Part shown: piece after piece, positions 41,753-50,635 of the stretch
Layout of the letters: every line of letters begins with the position of its first letter
Position numbering within the stretch: the first letter of the stretch is position 1
From: Bog-159 sp963843255
Lineage (GTDB): Bacteria > Acidobacteriota > Terriglobia > Bryobacterales > Bryobacteraceae
DNA: 64,000 nt
Assembly: GCA_963843255.1 (NCBI GenBank)
Contig: CAWJJQ010000001.1
Span: 248,001-312,000, forward strand
Reading direction: 5' to 3'
The notes under the pieces: model-generated
Databases searched by the model: none
Told to the model about the DNA's origin: nothing
What the model saw: the letters and a program-made list of their open reading frames with translations, nothing else
Made by a program: the position numbers and the translations under genes

Positions 41753-43119
41753 GAGGCCTCCGCAGCCTGGGAGGCTGCCCCACGGAAATCGGCGATGCCT
41801 ACGCGCACTATGGTGCCGCGGGTCTTGGCATCCGCGGCGGCCTTGGGCTTCTCCGTCCAGATTCCGTAGACCCGGCCCTGGTAAGCGGCGATCCCCGAAT
41901 AGTCGCCCATGAAGCTGGCTTCGTTGGTTTGAAACGGCTCTTGGGTCCAGGCATAATTGGCGAACGATTTCCCGCCATCCGTGGATCGCGCCAGGGTCAC
42001 GGTTTGGGTGCGGTTGCGCGGATCGGCGCGCCGGTCGTAGAACAGGACGTCCACATCGCCAGCGGCTTGGTCCACGGTCATCCATTGAAAGAAGTGATCG
42101 GCGCCATCGTGTAGCGCGTCGTCGTTCACGCGTACTGGTGCCGCCCAAGTCTTGCCGCCGTTCGATGAAACAGCGCAGAAAACGTCCACGCCGCCGTTGG
42201 TGTAGTCGCTCCAGGTCACGTAGAGGCGCGCGGCTTTGGCTGCCCGGCGGTCCACGGCGATCTGCGGGAAGCCATTGCCGCGCGAGAAATCCTGCACGCG
42301 AAACATGGTCGGCCCGGTGCCCAGGATATCGCGTACGGGCGCGAAGGTCCCGCCGCCGTCGCGCGACACGGTGAATTGCAGCCGGTCATTGTCGGACCAG
42401 ACGGCGTACAGGGTGCCGTCGCTGCCCACCGCCCCGGCGAAGCCCTCCAGCGCCCCGTTATCGTCGCGCGGCAATCCGCGGCGGCCGTTGATCTCGACCG
42501 GCGCGCTCCAGGTGAGGCCGCCGTCGGTCGAGCGGGAAAGCAGGATCTGCGAATCGGCCAGCGTCCAGCGGGTCCAGCCCACGTACAGGTTGCCGCCGTA
42601 ACGGCCGCCGGTGTCGTCCGCCACGATGTAGGGCTTGTCCTCCCACGGGATGTTGGGCTCGGTGGGATGCTCGATGATGGGGATGTGGTTGGCCTCCCAG
42701 GTAGCGCCGCCATCGAGCGACCGCCTGATAAACAGCCCGCTGCGTGTGGCGCCATAAGCCCAATACGAATCGCGGCCGAGTTTGTCGAATGCCATGTAGC
42801 AGAGGATGGCGTGGCCGCGATTGTCGTAGGTCACCGAAACGTCGCCCGAGACCCGATAGTTGGGAGGCGCGATGCCGGCGGCCGCCTGCCAGTGCTGCCC
42901 GCTGTCAGTGGAAAACGAGATGTGCGCATTGTCCTGAAACGCCGCCACGACCTGCCGCGGATCGCGCGGATTCACGGCGATGGAAGGCTCGGTGAAAAAA
43001 CCGGGCTCGGGTGTGAGGTCGTGGACCTCAGCGTTTGGGGCGGGCGCGAGCGCTTGCGGGCGAACCAGCAGCGGCGCCGCCATCATCAGCGCCATGGCGC
43101 GCAGGGGAACGGACATCAC
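41725..43119 (-). CDS. Secreted BNR/Asp-box repeat protein (sialidase-like fold)
   Basis: 464 residues with a signal peptide (RAMALMMAAPLLVRPQALA) and a six-bladed propeller marked by Asp boxes: STDSGQHWQ, SLDGGATWE, STDGGLTWS, SRDGGGTFA, SSNGGKTWA and STDGGKSFA. The fold is that of exo-alpha-sialidases, but the arginine triad cannot be assigned, so hydrolysis is not claimed; many acidobacterial members have no known substrate. It is convergent with the 41156 gene and overlaps its 3' end by 28 bases because of the repeat. Confidence 0.85.
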   Translation of the reverse strand: MMSVPLRAMALMMAAPLLVRPQALAPAPNAEVHDLTPEPGFFTEPSIAVNPRDPRQVVAAFQDNAHISFSTDSGQHWQAAAGIAPPNYRVSGDVSVTYDNRGHAILCYMAFDKLGRDSYWAYGATRSGLFIRRSLDGGATWEANHIPIIEHPTEPNIPWEDKPYIVADDTGGRYGGNLYVGWTRWTLADSQILLSRSTDGGLTWSAPVEINGRRGLPRDDNGALEGFAGAVGSDGTLYAVWSDNDRLQFTVSRDGGGTFAPVRDILGTGPTMFRVQDFSRGNGFPQIAVDRRAAKAARLYVTWSDYTNGGVDVFCAVSSNGGKTWAAPVRVNDDALHDGADHFFQWMTVDQAAGDVDVLFYDRRADPRNRTQTVTLARSTDGGKSFANYAWTQEPFQTNEASFMGDYSGIAAYQGRVYGIWTEKPKAAADAKTRGTIVRVGIADFRGAASQAAEASQADPPMRF

Positions 43120-43193
43120 CTCATTGTAGGGTGGAAATCGCCGCGGCTTGCCACAACCCTGCGCTATGCCGGAGAATAAAGGGTCGCCAGATT

Positions 43194-44580
43194 ATGGCTA
43201 ATAAAGAGTACAGCCTGGTCCCGCGGGCGGTGCGCCGCGTAGACACACCCTTCCGCAAGATCGTTACGGACCTGCCGGTTCCCGAATCGCTGCCCATCCT
43301 GGAGCGTCTGCACGCGCTGGAGCCCATCGCGATGCGCGGGCAGCCGCCTATCGTGTGGCATCGCGCCGAAGGCTTTCAGGTATTCGATGCGTGGGGCAAC
43401 CAGTGGGTGGACTGGTCGTCGGGCGTGCTGATCACCAACGCGGGCCATGGCCGCCAGGAGATCGTGGATGCCATCACGGCACAAGCTGCCGGGCACCTGC
43501 TGACGAATTACTGCTTCCCCAGCGAAATCCGTGCGCGCCTGGTAGAGAAACTCGCCGCCATTCTGCCCGAGCCATTGAAGAAGGTCTTCCTGCTGACTAC
43601 CGGCTCGGAAGCGGTGGAATGCGCCATCAAACTGTGCCGCACGCATGGCGTGAGGTCGGGCGGACGGTCCAAGAATGTGATCGTCTCGTTCGATAAGGCG
43701 TTTCACGGCCGTACGATGGGGGCGCAGCAGGCCGGCGGCATTCCCGCGCTGAAAGAGTGGATCGTCAACCTGGATCACGGATTCATCCAAGCGCCTTTTC
43801 CGGATGGTTTCCGCACGCCGGACAGTTCCTTCGATCTTTTCGAACGCAGCCTGCGCGAGAACTCCATCGAGCCGCAGAACGTGGCGGGGGTGATACTGGA
43901 AACCTACCAGGGCGGCAGCGCGGCCTTCGCACCCGCCGCCTACATGCGCGATCTGCGGTCGTGGTGCAACGGCCACAAAGCTTTGCTGGTTTGCGACGAA
44001 GTGCAGGCGGGCTTCGGGCGCACGGGCAAACTGTGGGGGTTCGAACACTACGGCATCGTGCCGGACCTGGCGCTGTTCGGCAAAGGCATTTCCAGTTCGC
44101 TGCCGCTGGCGGCGGTGGCCGGAAGCGCCGGACGTGATGGACCAGCAGCCCGCCGGCAGCATGACATCCACCCACACGGGGAATCCGGTTTGCTGCGCGG
44201 CGGCGCTGGCTTCCATCGACCTGGTGGTGGGCGAGAACCTGGCGGACAATTCGCGGCGCATGGGCAACCTGCTGCATCAACGGCTGTGCGCGCTGGCGTC
44301 CCGCATGCCGCGCATTGGACATGTGGACGGCAAGGGTCTGGTCGCGGGCCTCGCCTGCGTGATCCCCGGCACTAAGGAGCCGGATGGCGACCTGGCGTGG
44401 GACGTGGTGCGCCGGGCGGTGGAAAAGGGCGTGCTGATGTTCAGCCCGGTGGGCTATGGCGGGGCCACCATCAAGATCTGTCCGCCGCTGGTGATTACCG
44501 AAGCCGCCATCCTGGATAGCTTGGCGGGCCTGGAAGAGGCGTTTGCCGAAGCGATCGGTACGCCGGCAGTGGCTGCCTGA
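43194..44580 (+). pseudogene. Class III PLP aminotransferase with a +1 frameshift
   Basis: The reading frame from ATG 43194 shows the class III fold: GNQWVDWSSGVLITNAGHGR, FLLTTGSEAVECAIKLCRTH, DKAFHGRTMGAQ, LVCDEVQAGFGRTGKLWGFE and the PLP lysine motif FGKGISSSLPLAAV. After AVAGSA it shifts: the continuation DVMDQQPAGSMTSTHTGNPV, then RIGHVDGKGLVAGLAC, lies one base out of register through the stop at 44580. One extra G around 44130 (GCCGGACG instead of GCCGACG) explains it. Family resembles 4-aminobutyrate or ornithine transaminases, substrate unclear. First gene of a three-gene plus-strand run with the oxidoreductase and cyclase. Confidence 0.75.
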
Positions 44581-45786
44581 TGGCGACTCTTCAAGTCCTG
44601 ATCGTGGGCGGCGGCATGATCACGCACGATCAGCTTCTGCCGTCGCGTTTACCAGATGCAGCGGCAGGGGCGCATCGGCAGCATCGCGGTGTGCGCGTCG
44701 CGGTTCAGCACGGTGCGCGACCTGGCCCGCGCTTCACTGCTACAGCAGGTGTTCCCTGGCCAGACTTTTCAGGCGTATCCCGATCGCGATGGACCCGCGC
44801 AGCCGGATGTGTACCGCGCGGCCATCGCCGCGCTTCCGCCGCGCCAGATCGTGATGGTTGCGGTGCCCGATCAGCTTCACTTCGATGTGGTGATGGCCGC
44901 GCTGGGCCACGATCAGCACGTGCTCTGCGTGAAGCCGCTCGCGCTCGAACGCAGGCATGCCGATGCCATCGAGCGCGAAGCCAAAGCCCGCGGGCTGCTG
45001 GTGGCCGTCGAATATCACAAGCGCTTCGACGACCGCAGCCTGATGGCGCGCCGCAAATATCGCGCGGGCGCGTTCGGCGAGTTCCGCCTCGGCAGCGCGC
45101 GGCTGTTCGAGAAATGGTATTACCGGCACTCCAATTTTCAGAACTGGATGACCGCCGAGCACTCCGACGCCTTCACCTATATCGGCTGCCACTACGTCGA
45201 CCTGGTCCATTTCATCACCGGGCTGCGGCCCACGGCAGTGAGCGTGTACGGCGTGCGCGACCGGTTTCCAAATGGCAAAACCGGCTATCTGTGGACCGAC
45301 GCGCGCGTGATCTGGACGAATGGCGCCTGTTTGAACGTGCAGAACGGCATGGGCTTTCCCGACGATGCGCCCGGCACTAACACGCAGGGCATGGTGCTGT
45401 ACTGCGGTGGAGACGACAAGGGAGCGCTGATCGAGCATTCCGATCAATACCGCGGCCTGAAGTACAGCTACGTGGGCAAGGCGGACGACCCCGGATCGAC
45501 CGTATACGCGGAACCCAGCCCGGATTATTTCCAGTACGTAGACCTGGGCAGCGGCCTGGCTCCGGTGGGCTACGGCTTTCGTTCGGTCGAGCATCTTATC
45601 GCGGCCATGATCGGACTGGAGTCCGCGCCCGCGGACCGCCGCCGCGAGTTGCTGGACGAAATCGATCGCGCCGGAGTGATCGCGACGCCAAGGAACAGCA
45701 GCTATAACGAGTCGGTGATCGAAGCGGGCCGCCAATCCATTGCCGAGGGCGGCCGCCAGGTCGAGATCCGGTATGACGCTGATTGA
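44580..45786 (+). pseudogene. Gfo/Idh/MocA oxidoreductase with a +1 frameshift near its N-terminus
   Basis: The N-terminal Rossmann motif TLQVLIVGGGMITHDQLLPS is read from ATG 44580 (TGATG overlap with the aminotransferase stop). The next residues continue in another frame: VYQMQRQGRIGSIAVCASRF, onward to the stop at 45786. One extra C near 44646 (CGTCGCGTTT for CGTCGGTTT) restores a single frame. The family motif VKPLALERRHA (the KP of EKP) and GCHYVDLVHFITGLRP are intact. Cytoplasmic: no Tat leader. Its neighbours suggest a shared sugar-acid or amino-sugar pathway (inference). Confidence 0.72.
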
Positions 45787-46423
45787 CCTGAGCCACACGG
45801 TGGAGCACGGCTTGATCACTTACAAAGGGCTGCCCGCGCCGGTCATCTGCGATTTTCTGAGCCGGGAGGAGTCACGGCGAATCTACGCCGAAGGCACCGA
45901 GTTCCACATCGGCAAGATCGAGATGGTGGCGAATACCGGCACTTATGTGGACTCGCCTTTTCATCGCTATGCCGATGGCCAGGATCTCTCCGAACTGCCG
46001 CTCGAATCACTGGCCAACCTCGAGGGAATCGTGGTGCGGCATGCGGGCCGCGCCATCGGTCGGGAGGCATTCGGCGATCTGGATTTGCGCGGCAAAGCCG
46101 TGCTGGTGTGTACCGGCTGGGACCGGCACTGGGCCACCGATCGATACTTCGAAGGCCATCCGTTCCTGACCGCCGCCGCGGCGCAGCACATTGCGGATGC
46201 CGGAGCCGTGCTGGCCGGCATCGATTCGCTTAACATCGACGACACTGCCGATCTGTCGCGCCCGGCGCATTCCATCCTGCTGCGCGCGGGGATTCCCATC
46301 GCCGAGCATCTTTGCAATCTGGGCGTACTGCCGGTGTCCGGCTTCCGCTTCTTTGCCGTGCCTGTAAAAGTGAAAGGCTTCGGGACATTCCCGGTCCGCG
46401 CGTTTGCGCACGTGCCGGGTTAG
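45773..46423 (+). CDS. Cyclase / kynurenine-formamidase-like metal hydrolase
   Basis: 216 residues. The metal-binding motif HTGTHxDxPxH appears in variant form as ANTGTYVDSPFHRYADG, and the N-terminal IDLSHTVEHGLITYKGLP is typical. Further conserved segments: VLVCTGWDRHWATDRYFEGH, GAVLAGIDSLNIDD. Members hydrolyse N-formylkynurenine or related amide/lactone bonds, or are cyclases of unknown substrate. ATG 45773 overlaps the oxidoreductase gene by 14 bases. The substituted His (NTGTY for HTGTH) means metal binding at that point needs checking. Confidence 0.82.
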   Translation: MTLIDLSHTVEHGLITYKGLPAPVICDFLSREESRRIYAEGTEFHIGKIEMVANTGTYVDSPFHRYADGQDLSELPLESLANLEGIVVRHAGRAIGREAFGDLDLRGKAVLVCTGWDRHWATDRYFEGHPFLTAAAAQHIADAGAVLAGIDSLNIDDTADLSRPAHSILLRAGIPIAEHLCNLGVLPVSGFRFFAVPVKVKGFGTFPVRAFAHVPG

Positions 46424-46968
46424 CGCTGGCTGGCCTCGCCGGCGGCAACCCTGCGCAGGAACTCCTCCGATTTGCCGCGCGGGATGCTCAGCGAGCGCCA
46501 TTGATCATGCTGGAAATGCTTTGCCAGCAGGATGATCTGCCCGATGTGCAACGCGTAATGCGCGATCTGCCGGTTGACGGCTTGCATCACCGAATGCGCC
46601 TCGCCACGAATCGTGACCTTGCGGCCGGCATCGGCATCAGTCAACGGCTCCAGCGCGCCGAACACCAGGTCCCAGCCTGCCTGCCATGCCGCCATCACGC
46701 CTTCGCGGGTGGACGGCGGCTCTTCGAATTCGGAGTCGCGATGGCGGTCCGGCTTCTCGCCATCGCTGTTCAGAAAATCGGTCCAGCGCGATCGCATGTT
46801 GCCCGCAATGTGTTTCACGATGACAGCGATCGAGTTGCATTCGGGATCCAAGGTGGTGAACAGTTGCTCGTCCGTCACCTGTGCTATGGCGCCCTCGCCC
46901 AGCTTTTTGTAATAGCGCAGCAGCGCCAGCGAGTCTTCGAGATAGGAGGTCGTGAATTGCAACGCCAT
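46420..46968 (-). CDS. DinB/DUF1572-like four-helix protein
   Basis: 182 residues predicted as a four-helix bundle with His ligands: VIVKHIAGNMRSRWTDFLNS and AVNRQIAHYALHIGQIILLA. The pattern of H...HxxxH fits the DinB/YfiT metal-binding superfamily (DUF1572). Such proteins can act as thiol transferases (bacillithiol or related) or carry unknown roles. It is convergent with the cyclase gene (overlap 4 bases) and starts just four bases past the end of the DUF1080 gene, with which it shares the minus strand. Confidence 0.82.
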   Translation of the reverse strand: MALQFTTSYLEDSLALLRYYKKLGEGAIAQVTDEQLFTTLDPECNSIAVIVKHIAGNMRSRWTDFLNSDGEKPDRHRDSEFEEPPSTREGVMAAWQAGWDLVFGALEPLTDADAGRKVTIRGEAHSVMQAVNRQIAHYALHIGQIILLAKHFQHDQWRSLSIPRGKSEEFLRRVAAGEASQR

Positions 46969-46972
46969 CGGT

Positions 46973-47905
46973 TTACTCCGGTACGGAGATGGTGATGTTC
47001 CGGTATTTCATGCCGCCGGTGTGGTCGCCCTGGATGTAAAGCGGACCGGGCTCGCCTTCGTTGCTATTGATGGCGCCGCCCGTGATCCCCGGAATCTCTT
47101 TGTGATCGATGGTGGTTTTGCGATCGCGCACTACGGTCACGTTGCGGCCGACGAGCGTCACATCGTAGCTTTCCCACTGGCCGGGCTGCCGCGCAATCTG
47201 GACGGCCGGCGCCAGGAATCCGTAGACCGCGCCCATGCCGTGCAACGCGTCGTCGGTGCCCGGCTTTTCGTATTCCACCTGGACTTCGTAGCGTCCGCGC
47301 AGATACACGCCGCTATTGCCTTCTTTCGGGCAATTGTACTCGATGTGCAGCTTGAAATCGCTGAACTTGCGCGTGGTGTGGATGTTGGCGCCGGCAGCCT
47401 GGTTCACTAGCTCGCCGTTCTGGGCCACCCAGTGGTTGTTGGAAGGATCGTCGGGCTCCCAACCGGTGAGGTCGGTTCCGTTAAATACCGGCTCGGGCTT
47501 GCTCCACGCAGTTGGGGCTTTGTGCTTCAACGCCGGAGCGGGCAAGCCGGCAATGGTGCCTTCGACGCCGTCCGCGCGCTTCTGTTTACCGGAGAGCTTG
47601 CCGCCGGCCGCATCGAATTCCCAGGCGACTTTGATCTCTTTATCGAGCCATTCGGAGGTGGTGAACGACAGGTGCGTGCCGGCCACCTTCACATCCGTGG
47701 CGGGATGGACGCTGGCTACGCGACCCACTACGCGCACTTTAGGCTGGCCTCCGTTATCCGTGAATTCCAGCCAGGAAGGGTAAGTGTCTTTGGGGGTGGT
47801 GACGGTCAGGTCCCAACGGCCCGCGAAAGGCTGGCCGGTTTTCTGCGACAGGCCGGCAGCGAGTAAGGCCGCGCCCGCGGCCACGGCAAAAAAGAGTGGT
47901 TTCAT
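46973..47905 (-). CDS. Secreted DUF1080 (3-keto-disaccharide hydrolase-like) protein
   Basis: 310 residues. A signal peptide (KPLFFAVAAGAALLAAGL) leads into a beta domain of about 100 residues, then the DUF1080/concanavalin-like domain: PVFNGTDLTGWEPDD, NHWVAQNGELVNQA, FKLHIEYNCPKEGNSGVYLRG, cut here at GNSGVYLRG, and GPLYIQGDHTGGMKYRNITI. Members hydrolyse 3-keto-glycosides or bind glycans. Upstream, on the other strand, lies a GH3 glycosidase, consistent with sugar utilisation. Confidence 0.86.
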   Translation of the reverse strand: MKPLFFAVAAGAALLAAGLSQKTGQPFAGRWDLTVTTPKDTYPSWLEFTDNGGQPKVRVVGRVASVHPATDVKVAGTHLSFTTSEWLDKEIKVAWEFDAAGGKLSGKQKRADGVEGTIAGLPAPALKHKAPTAWSKPEPVFNGTDLTGWEPDDPSNNHWVAQNGELVNQAAGANIHTTRKFSDFKLHIEYNCPKEGNSGVYLRGRYEVQVEYEKPGTDDALHGMGAVYGFLAPAVQIARQPGQWESYDVTLVGRNVTVVRDRKTTIDHKEIPGITGGAINSNEGEPGPLYIQGDHTGGMKYRNITISVPE

Positions 47906-47946
47906 TCCTGCACCAGTTTATCCGAATTGAGGCATGATAGGAACTA

Positions 47947-50535
47947 ATGATCACAGCCAAGATGTCCCTGCTGGCGGCGGCCCTGTGCGCCTGCCTGCCG
48001 CTGACCGGGCAGATCTACAAGGATCCGAGCCAGCCGCTGGAAAAGCGGGTGGACGATCTGCTTTCCCGCTTGACGCTGCAGGAGAAAGCTTCTCAATTGT
48101 TGAGCGCCTCGCCGGCCATCGAGCGGTTGGGCGTGCCGGCATACGACTGGTGGAATGAGTGCCTGCATGGTGTAGCGCGCGCGGGGCGGGCGACCGTGTT
48201 TCCGGAGACCATCGGCGTGGCGGCCACATGGGACACCGACCTGGTCTTCCGCATGGCGACCGCCATATCAGACGAAGCGCGCGCCAAGCACCATGAATTC
48301 GTGCGGCGCGGCAAGCGCGGCATTTACCAGGGCCTGACCTTCTGGACCCCCAACATCAATATCTTTCGCGATCCGCGCTGGGGACGCGGCATGGAGACGT
48401 ATGGCGAAGATCCGTACCTGACCGGCCGCATGGCCGTGCAATTCATTCGCGGGCTGGAAGGCGACGATCCGAAATATCTGAAGACGGTGGCCACGGCCAA
48501 GCACTACGCCGTGCACAGCGGGCCCGAACTGACGCGCCACGTGTTCGACGCGCGTATCTCCGAAGCCGACTTGCGCGATACCTACCTGCCGCACTTCGAA
48601 GCCGCCATTAAGGAGGGCGGCGCCTTCTCGGTGATGTGCGCCTATAACAGCGTGGACGGCCAGCCCGCTTGTTCCAATACGCGATTGCTGGGCGACATTC
48701 TGCGCGGCGAATGGGGCTTCCCCGGCTATGTCGTTTCGGATTGCGGCGCCATCGGCGATATCTACCAGGGCCACAAGGCAGCCAAGACGGCGGCCGAAGG
48801 CGTGGCGATGGCGGTAAAGGCGGGCACGGATCTGGATTGCGGCCTGGAATACGAGAACGTGGTGCCCGCGGTGAAACAAGGCCTGCTGGCCGAAAAAGAC
48901 GTGGATACCGCGGTGCGGCGGCTGCTCACGGCGCGTTTCAAGCTGGGCATGTTCGACCCGCCGGAGATGGTGCGCTGGGCCCAGATCCCCTATAGCGTGA
49001 ATGACAGCCCGGAGCACCAGCAACTGGCGCTCGAGGTGGCGCGCAAATCAATCGTGCTATTGAAGAACGAAGGCGGGCTGCTGCCGCTCGACCACAACGT
49101 GAAGACTATTGCGGCCATCGGGCCGGACGCGGATTCGGTGGAAGTGCTGCTCGGCAACTACAACGGCGAGCCGTCCCATCCGGTGACGCCGCTGGCCGGA
49201 ATCCGGCAGAAAGTCTCTTCCGGCACCAGGGTGTTGTATGCCCGCGGATCGGATCTGGCCGAAGGCATGCCTCTGCTCGAAACCGTGCCCGGATCCGCAC
49301 TCTTCACATCCGACGGCGCGGACCGCCAGAACGGCATGCGGGCGGAGTATTTCAATACCGCGAATTTTAATGGCCGCGCCTATTTCACGCAAGCGTTCGT
49401 CTCGCAGGCCATGCGCAAGGCCGCCACCCTTCCAGTGAATCCGCAGCCGCTCTTTACGCGCGTCGACCCGCAGATCGATTTCAACTGGTGGGACGGAGCT
49501 CCCCGCGCGGATATGGACGATGACAACTTCGGCGTGCGCTGGAGCGGATTTCTGGCGCCTCCGGTAAGCGGGAAATATCAGTTAGGCGCTACCGGCTTAA
49601 ACGCCTACGAAGTCTATCTGAATGGCAAACGGCTGGTGGGCCGCGACAACGTACACGAGCGCGGCTATGAATACGAAACCGTCGACCTGGAAGCGGGCAA
49701 GCTGTACCCGATCCGCCTGGACTTTCACGAAGTGCACGGCGATGCGGACATCCGGCTAGTGTGGGCGCCGCCGCACGCCAGCTACGAAGAAGAGGCGCTG
49801 AAGATCGCGCGGCAATCCGATGTCGTTCTGATGTTTCTAGGTCTCTCGCCGCGCCTGGAAGGCGAGGAGATGCGGGTTAAGGTGGAAGGCTTCCAGGGTG
49901 GCGACCGGGTGCGTCTGGGCATTCCACGGGTGCAGGAAGAACTGCTCCAGCGCGTCTCGGGGCTGGGCAAACCGGTGGTGCTGGTGTTGCTGAATGGCAG
50001 CGCCGTAGCGGTGAACTGGGCCCGCGAGCATGTGCCCGCCATTGTAGAGTTGTGGTACCCCGGGCAAGCCGGCGGCAGCGCGCTGGCCGACGTGCTGTTC
50101 GGCGACTACAATCCGGGCGGACGTCTGCCGGTCACATTCTATAAGTCGGAAGATCAATTGCCGCCATTCGATGACTACAGCATGAAGGGCAGGACTTATC
50201 GCTACTTCGAAGGCGAGCCGCTGTACCCGTTCGGATACGGTCTCAGTTACACCACGTTCCGCTATTCGGATTTGAAGGCGCCCGAGCAGGCGCACGCGGG
50301 GAATCCCCTGCATGTGTCGGTGACTGTGGAAAATTCCGGCAAGCGCGTGGGCGAGGAAGTGGTGCAGTTATATACCAAGCACTCAGGAGTGGTGCGTGAG
50401 CTGCAAGGGTTCCAGCGCGTGTCACTCGCGCCGGGAGAACACAAGGCTATCTCGTTTAATTTAACCCGCCGGGACGCCGGTGACATCGAGATCATGGCCG
50501 GTGGATTGCATAAGACCTGCAAAATCAGCCAGTAA
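47947..50535 (+). CDS. Exported GH3 beta-glycosidase with inserted PA14 domain
   Basis: 862 residues. A short signal peptide (SLLAAALCACLPLTG) precedes the GH3 N-terminal barrel. Key segments: GVPAYDWWNECLHGVAR, RWGRGMETYGEDPYL, TAKHYAVHSGPE and the nucleophile region YVVSDCGAI. GH3 C-domain follows, interrupted by a PA14-type lectin module around residues 460-610 (AEYFNTANFNGRAYF, VRWSGFLAPPVSGKYQLG). Fibronectin-III-like tail at the end (GEEVVQLYTKHSGVV). Probably a beta-glucosidase or beta-xylosidase acting in the periplasm. Confidence 0.9.
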   Translation: MITAKMSLLAAALCACLPLTGQIYKDPSQPLEKRVDDLLSRLTLQEKASQLLSASPAIERLGVPAYDWWNECLHGVARAGRATVFPETIGVAATWDTDLVFRMATAISDEARAKHHEFVRRGKRGIYQGLTFWTPNINIFRDPRWGRGMETYGEDPYLTGRMAVQFIRGLEGDDPKYLKTVATAKHYAVHSGPELTRHVFDARISEADLRDTYLPHFEAAIKEGGAFSVMCAYNSVDGQPACSNTRLLGDILRGEWGFPGYVVSDCGAIGDIYQGHKAAKTAAEGVAMAVKAGTDLDCGLEYENVVPAVKQGLLAEKDVDTAVRRLLTARFKLGMFDPPEMVRWAQIPYSVNDSPEHQQLALEVARKSIVLLKNEGGLLPLDHNVKTIAAIGPDADSVEVLLGNYNGEPSHPVTPLAGIRQKVSSGTRVLYARGSDLAEGMPLLETVPGSALFTSDGADRQNGMRAEYFNTANFNGRAYFTQAFVSQAMRKAATLPVNPQPLFTRVDPQIDFNWWDGAPRADMDDDNFGVRWSGFLAPPVSGKYQLGATGLNAYEVYLNGKRLVGRDNVHERGYEYETVDLEAGKLYPIRLDFHEVHGDADIRLVWAPPHASYEEEALKIARQSDVVLMFLGLSPRLEGEEMRVKVEGFQGGDRVRLGIPRVQEELLQRVSGLGKPVVLVLLNGSAVAVNWAREHVPAIVELWYPGQAGGSALADVLFGDYNPGGRLPVTFYKSEDQLPPFDDYSMKGRTYRYFEGEPLYPFGYGLSYTTFRYSDLKAPEQAHAGNPLHVSVTVENSGKRVGEEVVQLYTKHSGVVRELQGFQRVSLAPGEHKAISFNLTRRDAGDIEIMAGGLHKTCKISQ

Positions 50536-50635
50536 GGCCGTGTCACTTTCTTAACCTCACTGCAGTGAAATTGTAATAGAGACCTTTCTCCGGGCGTGAT
50601 ACAATCGCCAGATCACTTCAAGGGAGGAAGGTTTC

